From Sinorhizobium terangae (GTDB lineage: Bacteria > Pseudomonadota > Alphaproteobacteria > Rhizobiales > Rhizobiaceae), in assembly GCF_029714365.1 (NCBI RefSeq), contig NZ_CP121659.1:3433001-3497000 (forward strand): 64,000 nucleotides of DNA. Reading direction: 5' to 3'. The translations under genes and the position numbers were made by a program. Numbering within the stretch: the stretch's first letter is position 1; each line of letters starts with the position of its first letter. A model generated the notes under the pieces. It made no database searches, was not told the origin of the DNA, and was given only the letters and a program-made list of their open reading frames with translations. Shown one piece after another: positions 27,492 through 37,469 of this stretch.

Positions 27492-30400
27492 TTACAGCAA
27501 AATGCCTTCATGCGCGTTTTTTGTGACACTATTATTTACGCTGACGATCGGTTCACCGGTTTTTGAATCGCGATCCACGGAAATTCGATGCGTCGCGCCG
27601 TTCAGCCGGACCTCGGCGGAATAGCCCGCCCAATCCGCGGGCAGCACGGGTCGAATCACCAGCTTCTTTCCCTTCATGCGAATGCCGAGTATGCCCTCGA
27701 CGCCCGCGCGATAGAGCCAGCCGGCAGAGCCTGTGTACCAGGTCCAGCCGCCACGCCCGGCGAGCTCGCCTTCGCCATAGACATCGGCGGCGACAACATA
27801 GGGCTCGACCCTGTAGTGCTCGGCATCGTCGCGGCTGAGCGCGTGCGATACGGGGTTGAGCATCTGGAAGGTCCGCCACGCCTCTTCCGCCCGTCCCTGA
27901 GCGGCAAAGGCGAGCACAACCCAGGTGGCCGCATGCGTATATTGGCCGCCGTTTTCGCGCACGCCCGGCGGGTAGGCCTTGATGTAGCCCGGGTCATGTT
28001 GCGTCTTTTCGAGCGGCGGCGTGAAGAGCCGCACGATCCGCTTTTCCGGATCGACGAGTTCCGCCATCACTGCGTCCATCGCACGCTTGGAGCGCTCGGC
28101 CTCGCCTTCGCCGGAGAGCGCGCTCCACGATTGGGCGATGGAGTCGATCCGGCACTCGACATTTTCGGCGGATCCGAGCGGCGTGCCGTCGTCGTAGTAG
28201 CCGCGGCGATAGTAATCACCGTCCCAGCCTGGCCCGTCGAGCGCTGCTTTCAGCATCTCGAGATGCGTCTCCCAAAGCTTGGCGCGCGCATTATCCTTCC
28301 GCTCGCGGGCATGGGGCAGGAAGGCGCGCAGCGCACCGGCGAGGAACCAGCCGAGCCAGACGCTCGTGCCCTCCCCGGCAATACCAACGCGGTTCATGCC
28401 GTCGTTCCAGTCGCCGCCGAGAATGAGCGGCAGACCGTTCGCCCCCGTCCGCTTGATCGCGAGATCGAGTGCGCGGGCGCAATGCTCGTAGATATCGGCC
28501 GTCTCGTCCGCGCTCTCCGGTGTGAAGAAGCTGTCGTGCTGGCCCTCTTCGAGGGCGAGTCCGACAATGAACGGCACCTTCTCCGCGAGGATGTCCGTGG
28601 TGCCGGTGACCGCGCAGTAATGCGCGACCGCGTGGGCGAGCCAGACGACATCGTCGGAAATCATCGTGCGGACGCCGGCACCGGTGCCGGGCAGCCACCA
28701 GTGCTGCACGTCACCCTCGACGAACTGCCGGGCGGCCGCGTTGAGGATCTGCGCGCGCGCAAGCTCCGGCCGATGCAAGAGGAAGGCGAGGGTATCCTGC
28801 AACTGGTCGCGGAAACCGTAAGCCCCGCTTGCCTGGTAGAAGGCGGAGCGCGCCATGATGCGGCAGCCGAGGCTCTGATAAGGCAGCCAATGGTTGACCA
28901 TGTGGTTGAAGGCCCTGTCGGGCGTTTCGACCTTCACGACGCCGGTGAATTCGCTCCAGAACGCCTTCGCCGCTTCGAGCGTCGTGTCGAAGGCGGTCCC
29001 TCGCAATTCGGTGAGGATCGACTGCACCTGTTCGCCGCTGTCGGCGTCGCCGAGGAAGAAGGTGATCTGCCGTTCCGCACCGGGCTCGATAACGAGATCG
29101 GACGAAAGGGCCGCACAGGCATCGCCATCGGTCTCCGTGAAGCCGGCCAGTGCAGCACCGGCGATGACCGCTTGCGGCGCCAGAATTCCGCCGGCCTGCC
29201 CCAGGAATTCCCGCCGGCTCGCCGTATAGGAGGCGACCTCAGCGTCGATCGCGAGGAAGGCCGAACGGCCGGCATAGTCGAGGCTGTACGGATTGGTCGC
29301 GACGAGCGCCTGGGCTTCCTCGCGCCATTCGGGCAGGACAAACGGAGCCGTCCGGCCGCGGTTGTTGCCGAGCACCCATTCGGCATAGCCGTAGATCCGC
29401 AACTGGCGCGCGGAGGCGCCGCGATTGCGGATCGAGAGCCGCACGAGTCTCGCCGGCAATGTCCTGTGTACGGTATGGATCGCCTCGATTTCGAGCTCGT
29501 CCTGCGTGCTTGCAAAGCTCGAATAGCCGAGGCCGTGACGGGCTTCGAACACGGCCGACTTGCGCCGCGAAAGCGCGGCATAGGGGGTCAGCACCGAGCC
29601 GCTCGCCATGTCGCGGACGAAGATCGCCTCGCCTGGCCGGTTGACCACGACATCGTTGGTCCACGGTGTGAGCTGGTAGTCGCGCGAATTTCGGCTCCAG
29701 GAGAACGCCGAGCCCTCGGCGGAAACGTGGAAGCCGAAGTGCTCGTTGGGAATGACGTTGATCCACGGATGCGGTGTCGCTTCACCGCCGCGCAGCCGCA
29801 CGACATATTCGCGCCCTTCATCCGCAAAGCCGCCAAAGCCGTTCCAGAACTCCAGCCCGTCGCCGCTGATTTCGGCTGCGGGACGCTCGCCCGCCTCCTC
29901 GATCACCGGCAACAGCATCTGTGTGCTCTCGGTGGTTTTCGCGGCAGGCCTCGCGTAGAGCGCCGTGGCACGGGCAATCTGGTCGGAGATCGTGCCGTTG
30001 CGGGCATGGAAGACGGCGCGCGAGGCCGAAAGCAGCGTCGACCAGGTCTCAGGCTCCATCAGATCGCGGCGTACGGCGAAGATATGCTGCCGCGGACCGT
30101 CGGAAAGGCCACGCAACCGCAGGTTTTCGCACATCGAGTCGAGCGTGTGCTGCAGGTCCTGGGCATAGGAGGATGCCCGCTCGTTGATGACGACGAGATC
30201 AGCGGTGATGCCGCGCGCCCTCAGATATTCCTGCGCCCGCAGCGCCTCGCGCGCGATGCCGAGGTCGCCGTCGTCGTTGATCCTCAGGCAGAAGATCGGA
30301 TAATCGCCGGAAATCGCCAGCGGCCATAGCGCCGACTGAGAGGCGAGCCCGGATTTGACGGTCGCCGTATCGGCACGCAGGTGCATGTCCGGATAGACAA

Positions 30401-33400
30401 GGTAACGGCCAAGCATCTGGAAGCTTGCCGCCTCCTGCGACGTCACCCCGACATGGCGCATCTGCACCTGGCTGCGCGTCCAGGCATGGATCAGTTCGTG
30501 GTTGAAGGTTTCCGGGTGCCGGTAGCGATCGATCGCCCGATCGACGGTCTCGCGGTTGGGTGCGGCAATCGTCCAGAAGATGACGCTCACCTTCTTGCCC
30601 GCCGGAACGCGCACGACGCGGCGTAGCGACATGATCGGGTCGAGCGTGAAGCCTTCCGTTCCCGAAAGGGTGACGCCGGGGTCGAAGGCCGCCGCCTCCG
30701 CGAGGGTGCGGCCCTGCCCCAGGAAGCGCCGACGGTCGGTTTCCACCTGGGTGTGGCGGTCGCTGCCGGCATTGTCGGTGATAAGGTGCGCAACCTCCAT
30801 GTCCGGATCGCCCGCGCCGCGCTTGTTGCGCGAGACACGGATGACGTCGCCCTGTCGGCTGATCTCGGTGCGCACGAACATCTTGGAGAAGGCGAGATGG
30901 GCGCTGTCGGCATCGTCCGTCGCAAGCACCGGCTCCGCATAGGATGTGACTTCGATGAAGCGGTCCTCTGTGCCGGTGTTGAGCAGGATGACCCTTCGGC
31001 CCTCCGCATCGTGCTCGGTCGCGACGATGCATTCGACTTCGCTTGTCAGATCGCCGACGGTCTTGACGAACTCCGCCTTGTCGTCGCCGAAACGGGTCAT
31101 GGTCTTTTCGCCCGGCGCCCGGCGCGGTTCGGCCGTGGCCGACCACCAGTCGCCGGTGACGGTGTCGCGCAGGAAGATGAACGTACCCGTCCGGTCTTCG
31201 ACCGGATCCGGTTTCCACCGCGTAACCGACTGGCCATTCCAGCGCGCATAGCCGGCGCCGGTCGCGGTCAGCATGATCGAATAGTGCCCGTTCGACAGGA
31301 AGACGGTTTCGCGGTCCTGCGTCAGCGGATCCTCGATGACGCGGACTTCCGGCCTGAGGAGATCGGCCTGGCCCTTGCCGAGCGATTCCGGCTCGCGCTT
31401 GGCATTCATCACCGGAATGTCGCGCGGTGCCTTCTCCTGCAGCAGCAGTTCGGCCGCCTCGATCACCGGATCGGCATGGAACCACTCGCGCAGGCGCCCG
31501 TTGAACACGACGTTCGCGACCGCCGCGACCGACATGCCGTGGTGGTGGGCATAGTAGTTGCGCACCACGGCGCATTTCTGCCCTTCGGGAACGCGCGTCG
31601 GCGTGAAATCGACGGCGTCATGGAAGCCGTAGGCGCCGAGAGCACCCACCTCCCGGAGCCGCGCCAGGTTGGCGAGCGCAGACTTCGGATCGTACATGCA
31701 GGCGAGGATCGACGCGTAGGGCGCGATCACCGCATTCTGGCCAAGACCGCGCTTCAGGCCGAGCGTCGGCACACCGAAGTTCGTGTACTGATAGGTGAGC
31801 TCATGGTCGCGCGCGTTGAAGGCGGCTTCCGATATACCCCACGGGGTCCCAAGGCGCCGGCCGTGGTTGATCTGCTCCTGAACCACCAGATTGTTCGTCT
31901 GGTTGAGAATGCCGCCCTGCCGCTCCTGCATGACCAGCGGCGGCATCAGATACTCGAACATCGAGCCGGACCACGAGACCAGAGCGCCGCGTGCGCCGAT
32001 CGGCACGATCGGGCGCCCGAGCTTGTACCAGTGCTCCGTCGGCAGATCGCCCTTGGCGATCGCAAAAAGGCTCGTCAGCCGCGCTTCGGAGGCAAGCAGA
32101 TCGTAGCACGCCTCGTCGAGTTCGTTGGCATTGACGCGGTAGCCGATGGACAGCAACCGCCGCTCCGGCCGGAACAGGAAGCCGAAATCCATAGAGAAGG
32201 CGATGTCGCGCGCGCGCTCCTTGAGCACCATGAGACGCTGGCGCAGCGCCTCGATCGCGCCGAGATCGAAGACGCCGTCGGCGATATGCGCCTCGCAGGT
32301 GGAGACGAGCGAGCCCGCCCATTTCTCCACCTCGGCGCTCTGGGCGGTGCGTACTTCGTGATCGAGGTTGGCGGCAAGCTTGTGCATGTCACGCGCAAGC
32401 ACCGCCAGATTGATCACGCGGATCGATGCGAATTCGCGCTCGCGCTTGACGGCGGCAAGCGCGTTCTGGAAGCCGGCGATGCGCTCTTCGATCAGGTGGC
32501 GCAACGGCCGAACGGTCTTGCGATCGTCCGGCAGTTCGTTGAGCACCTCCGAGAGAATGCCGGCCACGTCGCCGATGCCATCGAGATTGCCCTGTACATG
32601 GGCGGAGGGAGCCTCGGCCCATTCCCGGCACATGGACGAAACAGCGATCAGGTGGCCGGCGAGGTTGCCGCTGTCGACCGACGAGACATAGCGCGGCTCC
32701 ATCGTTTCGAGCGATCGCGTCCGATACCAGTTGAAGAGATGGCCGCGATATTTCGGCATGCGGTCGATCGTCGCGATCGTCTGCTCGAGCCGCGTGATCG
32801 TGTCTTCGAAGCCGATCCAGCCGAAATCGCGCGCGGACATCACCGACAGGAGATAGACGCCGATATTGGTGGGCGACGTACGCTCCGCCAGCACCGGCTG
32901 CGGCGTTTCCTGGAAATTGTCCGGCGGCAGGAAGTTCTGTTCGGCGGTCACGAAGGTTTCGAAGTAGCGCCACGTGCGCCGGGCGATCTTGCGCATCTCG
33001 TCGATCGCATCATCCGACACGACCAACTGGTCCTCGGTCTCGGCCGACTGACTGACAAACCACGCAACCAGAGGCGAAGTCGCCCAGATGAGCGCGAAGG
33101 GGATGCCGATGTAGGGCAGTCCGGTATCGGACACCGCGGCAAGCGCCAACGAAATGACCGACAAGGCCGGCGCCGTCCACATCGCGCCGAAATAATCACC
33201 GATCGAGCCATGACCGGCGCTCTGAACCTGCGCGGCGGTGCGCCACTCGAGCATCAGCTTGCGGCTGACGAAGGTTCGGTAGAGCGAACGAACGATCGCA
33301 TCTGCCATCATTGCGGCATTGTGAGCGATGAAGACGATGCGGAGCGCCACCTGGGCGTTGGCGGCGCGGATATCCGAGAGCACCGTATGCAGATGCGCCC

Positions 33401-36104
33401 GTGCGACGATGTCGTTGCGGCGCGGCATGATCCCGTTGATCAGCGACAGGGTCGGTGCAACGAAGAGGCTGAAGATCAGCACGAGCTGCCAGATCAAGGC
33501 CTCGGTCGGCTCCATGTAGTACCAGCCCATGACCGAAGCGACGAGCCATGCGACCGGGATGAGTGACCGGCGAAGGTTGTCGTACATCTTCCAGCGGCCG
33601 AGCATCGACAGGCCGTTCGACGGATTGAAGATATAGGGCAGCAGTTGCCAGTCACCACGCGCCCAGCGATGCTGGCGCGACATTTCCACCTCGTAGCGGG
33701 TCGGGAAATCCTCGACGAGCTCGATGTCGGTGACGAGCGCACAACGTGCATAGGACCCTTCGAGCAGGTCGTGGCTGAGCACGGCATTCTCCTCGATCCT
33801 GCTCTTCAGCGCCGCCTCGAATGCGTCGACATGGTAGAGGCCCTTGCCGGTGAAGCTGCCTTCGCCGACGATGTCCTGATAGACGTCCGAGACCGTGAAG
33901 ACATAGGGATCGATACCGCGGTGTATCGAGAAGATGCGCTGGAAGGCGGAGGCCTCGCTGCCCGTGGTGAGCGATGGCGTCACACGCGGCTGCAGCAGGC
34001 TGTAGCCGGTCAGCACTTCCTGCGTCTTGGTGTTCACGACCGGCCGGTTGATCGGGTGGTAGAGCTTGCCGACCAGCTTCGTCGCAGCGTCGCGCATCAG
34101 GCGGGTGTCGGAATCGAGCGTCATCACATATTGGACGCCGTCCGGAACCATGTTGGCGCCCGGCAGGAACGAGGTATCACGGTCGCCGCGCAGCAGGAGA
34201 TTGAGCTCGTGGAGCTTGCCGCGCTTGCGCTCCCAACCCATCCAGACGCCCTCGGCCTCGTTGAAGAGCCGGCGGCGATGCAACAGGAAGAAGCGCGTCT
34301 TGCCGTCATAGGCGTAGCGGGCCGCGAGCCCGGCGATTTCACGCTTCGCATATTCGAGGACATCCATGTCGGTGGGCGTTTCCTCGAACTTGCTGTCGGC
34401 CCAGTCGCTGAGCAGGGCGAAATAGATCTCGCCGCGGGGGTTGGCGAGATAGTGCACCTCCAGATTGCGCACCAGTTCGTCGACATGGTCACGCTTGGCG
34501 ATCAGGCACGGGACGACGACAAGTGTGCGGGCATCCGCCGGGATGCCGTTGAGGAACTCGTAGCCGACGAGCCGCGACGGTTTGACGACGAGCGTGACCA
34601 GCGTGTTGAAAAGCCCCATCGCGCCTTCCGAAGCCGGCAACGCGAAAAGCAGCAGCATGATCAGCTTGGCGCCGTTTGGGATCTCCATCGGGCTGACGAA
34701 GGCGTAGACGGCGACCATTGCGAGAATTGTCAAGAGAATGTTCGGTCCGGCGATCGCAAACCAGCCCAGCTTGCGGCCGAACCGGACGATGTGCTGGAGC
34801 GGCGACGGCGAATAGCCGATCCTTTCCTCCAGCTCCTTGTACCGCATGCCGACGAGGAAGGAGCCGACATTCGGCTCCTGCAACGGGGCTTCGACAGCCG
34901 CGGCCGCCCTTGCTTCCTCGACCATTTCGATCGCGATCTGGGTGACTTCATGCTCGCTGTGGCCGGAGCGGCGCGCCAGTTTCTCGATCGTGTCGCGGTA
35001 CTTGTTGCGCGAGCCGAAATCGAGCGAGGCATAGTCGGAGCCTTCGCGAAGCGTCGCGTCGATCTTGCTGACGCTCTCGAACCAGACGGCCCAATCCGTA
35101 TCGTCGATTTCGCGCAGGCTGCGGATGATGTTGCTCATCGTCGCGTTGCCGGAACCCAGGCGATTCTGCTCGGCAACCAGCGCCTCCTCGACGTCCGTGC
35201 CGCGCCTTTCGAGCCGTTCCTCGATCCAGCCGATCACCGCGCCCGAAGTCTGTGAACCGTCGCGCATGCGATAGAGAAGCTGTGCGATGAACGTGTTGTC
35301 GGCGGAGAGCGCCTCCGCTTCCGCGAGCAGTACCCTGCACCTTTCGGGATCGTTCAGGCGCACGATCTGGTCGGCAAGGTCGTTCGCCTTCTGCCGCATG
35401 CCGCGCGAGCGCTCGACCCGAATGGCGATCCGGCGCAGGTTCTCGATCAGCACGAAACGCAGGATCGACGGCAACGCCCACAACTCGCCGATCTTGAAGG
35501 TCTCATGCTGCTGGAAACCCTCGACCATCGCGGTGATGTTTTCCCGCGAAACCATGCTGTGGGTGTGGGCGACATAGAGCCAGGCCAGCGCCATCGTGCG
35601 TGGGATGACGACACCCGACACCGAAAGCGTCGGCAACTGTCGATAGAACCTGCGCGGAAAATCGCGCCGGACCTCCTGGATTGCCTCCTCGACCACATGG
35701 TGGTTGTCGAGCAGCCACTCGGCCGCGGGCGTGATCGAGGCGCCGGCTTCGACGTCGGCCGCCGTCGCGCGATAGACTCGGAGGATTTCCTTCTCGTTTT
35801 CCCGGTGCCGCGCGCGGAAATCGAACGAAAAGAAGCCGGGCAGCGACGAAGCGCCGTTCAGGGCGAGGTTCTCGCCGCATTGCCGAAGGTCGTCGATCGA
35901 GAAATAGGTCGAGCGAATCGAATCGTTATAATCGATTTGTTTCGCTTCGGGGTCGCGCGGTGAATGAGACGGCTTGTTCTGAAGGAGCATGGCTGAGGTT
36001 TCTGATTCCAACCGATGTTGTTCGGCCCGGCTTTCGTTGTTCGGCCAGGCGGATTGCGGCCCTGATGGTCCAAGCGGCGTCGGCGCGTTTCTAGACACGT
36101 TCAT
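27492..36104 (-). CDS. ndvB: cyclic beta-1,2-glucan synthetase NdvB (ChvB)
   Basis: Giant inner-membrane enzyme (2870 residues) that initiates, elongates and cyclises beta-1,2-glucan from UDP-glucose. Order: N-terminal region; membrane segments near residues 440-490; a family 84 glycosyltransferase domain with DSDTR near 663 and the Q..RW motif QHRWARGDWQ near 815; more membrane segments near 850-1030; two long middle domains; and a C-terminal GH94 phosphorylase-like domain with GGDWNDGMNR near 2565, which sets ring size. The start follows GGGAGGGC. It is the largest gene of the window; NdvA exports the product, and OpgC probably modifies it. Confidence 0.96.
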   Translation of the reverse strand: MNVSRNAPTPLGPSGPQSAWPNNESRAEQHRLESETSAMLLQNKPSHSPRDPEAKQIDYNDSIRSTYFSIDDLRQCGENLALNGASSLPGFFSFDFRARHRENEKEILRVYRATAADVEAGASITPAAEWLLDNHHVVEEAIQEVRRDFPRRFYRQLPTLSVSGVVIPRTMALAWLYVAHTHSMVSRENITAMVEGFQQHETFKIGELWALPSILRFVLIENLRRIAIRVERSRGMRQKANDLADQIVRLNDPERCRVLLAEAEALSADNTFIAQLLYRMRDGSQTSGAVIGWIEERLERRGTDVEEALVAEQNRLGSGNATMSNIIRSLREIDDTDWAVWFESVSKIDATLREGSDYASLDFGSRNKYRDTIEKLARRSGHSEHEVTQIAIEMVEEARAAAAVEAPLQEPNVGSFLVGMRYKELEERIGYSPSPLQHIVRFGRKLGWFAIAGPNILLTILAMVAVYAFVSPMEIPNGAKLIMLLLFALPASEGAMGLFNTLVTLVVKPSRLVGYEFLNGIPADARTLVVVPCLIAKRDHVDELVRNLEVHYLANPRGEIYFALLSDWADSKFEETPTDMDVLEYAKREIAGLAARYAYDGKTRFFLLHRRRLFNEAEGVWMGWERKRGKLHELNLLLRGDRDTSFLPGANMVPDGVQYVMTLDSDTRLMRDAATKLVGKLYHPINRPVVNTKTQEVLTGYSLLQPRVTPSLTTGSEASAFQRIFSIHRGIDPYVFTVSDVYQDIVGEGSFTGKGLYHVDAFEAALKSRIEENAVLSHDLLEGSYARCALVTDIELVEDFPTRYEVEMSRQHRWARGDWQLLPYIFNPSNGLSMLGRWKMYDNLRRSLIPVAWLVASVMGWYYMEPTEALIWQLVLIFSLFVAPTLSLINGIMPRRNDIVARAHLHTVLSDIRAANAQVALRIVFIAHNAAMMADAIVRSLYRTFVSRKLMLEWRTAAQVQSAGHGSIGDYFGAMWTAPALSVISLALAAVSDTGLPYIGIPFALIWATSPLVAWFVSQSAETEDQLVVSDDAIDEMRKIARRTWRYFETFVTAEQNFLPPDNFQETPQPVLAERTSPTNIGVYLLSVMSARDFGWIGFEDTITRLEQTIATIDRMPKYRGHLFNWYRTRSLETMEPRYVSSVDSGNLAGHLIAVSSMCREWAEAPSAHVQGNLDGIGDVAGILSEVLNELPDDRKTVRPLRHLIEERIAGFQNALAAVKREREFASIRVINLAVLARDMHKLAANLDHEVRTAQSAEVEKWAGSLVSTCEAHIADGVFDLGAIEALRQRLMVLKERARDIAFSMDFGFLFRPERRLLSIGYRVNANELDEACYDLLASEARLTSLFAIAKGDLPTEHWYKLGRPIVPIGARGALVSWSGSMFEYLMPPLVMQERQGGILNQTNNLVVQEQINHGRRLGTPWGISEAAFNARDHELTYQYTNFGVPTLGLKRGLGQNAVIAPYASILACMYDPKSALANLARLREVGALGAYGFHDAVDFTPTRVPEGQKCAVVRNYYAHHHGMSVAAVANVVFNGRLREWFHADPVIEAAELLLQEKAPRDIPVMNAKREPESLGKGQADLLRPEVRVIEDPLTQDRETVFLSNGHYSIMLTATGAGYARWNGQSVTRWKPDPVEDRTGTFIFLRDTVTGDWWSATAEPRRAPGEKTMTRFGDDKAEFVKTVGDLTSEVECIVATEHDAEGRRVILLNTGTEDRFIEVTSYAEPVLATDDADSAHLAFSKMFVRTEISRQGDVIRVSRNKRGAGDPDMEVAHLITDNAGSDRHTQVETDRRRFLGQGRTLAEAAAFDPGVTLSGTEGFTLDPIMSLRRVVRVPAGKKVSVIFWTIAAPNRETVDRAIDRYRHPETFNHELIHAWTRSQVQMRHVGVTSQEAASFQMLGRYLVYPDMHLRADTATVKSGLASQSALWPLAISGDYPIFCLRINDDGDLGIAREALRAQEYLRARGITADLVVINERASSYAQDLQHTLDSMCENLRLRGLSDGPRQHIFAVRRDLMEPETWSTLLSASRAVFHARNGTISDQIARATALYARPAAKTTESTQMLLPVIEEAGERPAAEISGDGLEFWNGFGGFADEGREYVVRLRGGEATPHPWINVIPNEHFGFHVSAEGSAFSWSRNSRDYQLTPWTNDVVVNRPGEAIFVRDMASGSVLTPYAALSRRKSAVFEARHGLGYSSFASTQDELEIEAIHTVHRTLPARLVRLSIRNRGASARQLRIYGYAEWVLGNNRGRTAPFVLPEWREEAQALVATNPYSLDYAGRSAFLAIDAEVASYTASRREFLGQAGGILAPQAVIAGAALAGFTETDGDACAALSSDLVIEPGAERQITFFLGDADSGEQVQSILTELRGTAFDTTLEAAKAFWSEFTGVVKVETPDRAFNHMVNHWLPYQSLGCRIMARSAFYQASGAYGFRDQLQDTLAFLLHRPELARAQILNAAARQFVEGDVQHWWLPGTGAGVRTMISDDVVWLAHAVAHYCAVTGTTDILAEKVPFIVGLALEEGQHDSFFTPESADETADIYEHCARALDLAIKRTGANGLPLILGGDWNDGMNRVGIAGEGTSVWLGWFLAGALRAFLPHARERKDNARAKLWETHLEMLKAALDGPGWDGDYYRRGYYDDGTPLGSAENVECRIDSIAQSWSALSGEGEAERSKRAMDAVMAELVDPEKRIVRLFTPPLEKTQHDPGYIKAYPPGVRENGGQYTHAATWVVLAFAAQGRAEEAWRTFQMLNPVSHALSRDDAEHYRVEPYVVAADVYGEGELAGRGGWTWYTGSAGWLYRAGVEGILGIRMKGKKLVIRPVLPADWAGYSAEVRLNGATHRISVDRDSKTGEPIVSVNNSVTKNAHEGILL

Positions 36105-36462
36105 GTGCCCTCCCATCCGCCGTCATCCTCCCGAAGGCGGGAAGGCGCCGGAAATGGGCGCCGCCTGGGACTTGGGCATTGGAGATCGCAAAGCCGACGG
36201 CACGTTGGATTTCACGGCCGCGTGATGCATGAAGATGGCATTTTTTAGCCACAGTGTCAGCAGCTTGCAAGGATTGCGAGCGCAGGTTCGGACGAATTGG
36301 GCAAGCCCGGAACGGGAGGAAGCGGACCATTGCACGCACTCCCGCCGGTTCGAAGAACGTTCCTGTCAAGTCAGCCCCTTCCTGGTGCGTTGCGGCATGG
36401 CGGCACGAAACGCTAAGCCGCCGGCGAAGATCCCGCTTCAGGCGGTCCACGTCGGGTCGAAC
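36105..36462. other. Intergenic region between LysR gene and ndvB
   Basis: 358 bases upstream of ndvB. A 119-codon minus-strand frame covers most of it but has no family resemblance or ribosome binding site, so it is not called. The ndvB promoter must lie here; no repeat or operator was recognised. Confidence 0.5.
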
Positions 36463-37356
36463 TCAACCGACCTGTTCGGCAATCCATTCCCTGAAGGCGA
36501 GGCTGATCGGGTTTTCACGCTTGCCCTCCGGAATGGCGAGGTAGTAGCTGTTTTCGGTCTGCATCGGTCGATCGAGAACGATCCGCAGCGTGCCTGCGGC
36601 GAGTTCCTGTTCGATCAGATAGCGAGGCAAAAGGGCAAAACCGAGACCTGCGGTTGCCGCTTCGATGACCATCGAGAACTGGTCGAAACGGTTGCCGCGA
36701 TAGGCACCATGTCCGTCCACCCCGTTTGTCTCGAACCAATGCGCCCAGAGCTTCGGACGCGTGGCGAGATGGAGGAGCGGACCGCCGCCGATATCCTCCG
36801 GCGCCTCGACCGGATTGGCGCTCAGGAGCGACGGGCTGGCAACCGGAACGATGACTTCGCTGCAGAGATAGCTGCAGGTTGCCCGCGCCCAGACCGGCTG
36901 GCCGTAGTGGATCGCCAGATCGAAATTCTGCTCATCGAAATCGAACGGCGCCGAGCGCGAGGCTATGTTGATGACGGTGCCCGGATGACGCCTCAGAAAA
37001 TCGGGCAGGCGCGGCACCAGCCAGCGGCTGCCAAAGGTCGGCAGCGATGCGATGGAGAGGGTCGAGTCGGCGCGCGCCGACGCCATGGCGCGCACCATCA
37101 ACTCCTCGGTCTGATGCAGCAGCCGCCGCACTTCCGGCAAGAACTTCTGCCCGGCATCGGAAAGGATGACCCGTTGGCGGACGCGTTCGAAGAGCAGGAC
37201 GCCGAGTTGGGTTTCGAGGTCCTTGATCTGCCGGCTGACGGCGCTTTGGGTGAGGTTGAGCTCGGCCGCGGCCTGGGTGAAGCTGCCGTGGCGCGCGGCG
37301 CATTCGAAGGCCTGCAGCGTCGTCACGTCAGGAACCAGTCGTCGGCTTAACTTCAT
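36463..37356 (-). CDS. LysR-family transcriptional regulator (GcvA type)
   Basis: 297 residues: N-terminal winged helix-turn-helix (PDVTTLQAFECAARHGSFTQ, AAAELNLTQSAVSRQIKDLE) followed by the periplasmic-binding-like effector domain (VNIASRSAPFDFDEQNFDLA). It is divergent from the hglS-type gene with about 110 bases between starts, the usual arrangement for a LysR activator and its target operon. The predicted effector is a lysine-pathway intermediate such as 2-aminoadipate or 2-oxoadipate, which is inference. Confidence 0.9.
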   Translation of the reverse strand: MKLSRRLVPDVTTLQAFECAARHGSFTQAAAELNLTQSAVSRQIKDLETQLGVLLFERVRQRVILSDAGQKFLPEVRRLLHQTEELMVRAMASARADSTLSIASLPTFGSRWLVPRLPDFLRRHPGTVINIASRSAPFDFDEQNFDLAIHYGQPVWARATCSYLCSEVIVPVASPSLLSANPVEAPEDIGGGPLLHLATRPKLWAHWFETNGVDGHGAYRGNRFDQFSMVIEAATAGLGFALLPRYLIEQELAAGTLRIVLDRPMQTENSYYLAIPEGKRENPISLAFREWIAEQVG

Positions 37357-37469
37357 TCCAGCCTCGCATCAACATAGTCAGAAGCAGCGCGATCCAAGCC
37401 TGCGTCGTTCGGATATGATCAGAAATAAGAATGACCTTGTCCTTCACCCTTAGCGCGAGGCGAGCCACA

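Noticed and set aside
36091..36450. 119-codon minus-strand frame between ndvB and the LysR gene
   Set aside because: Low-complexity composition, no family resemblance, and it covers the expected ndvB promoter and start.
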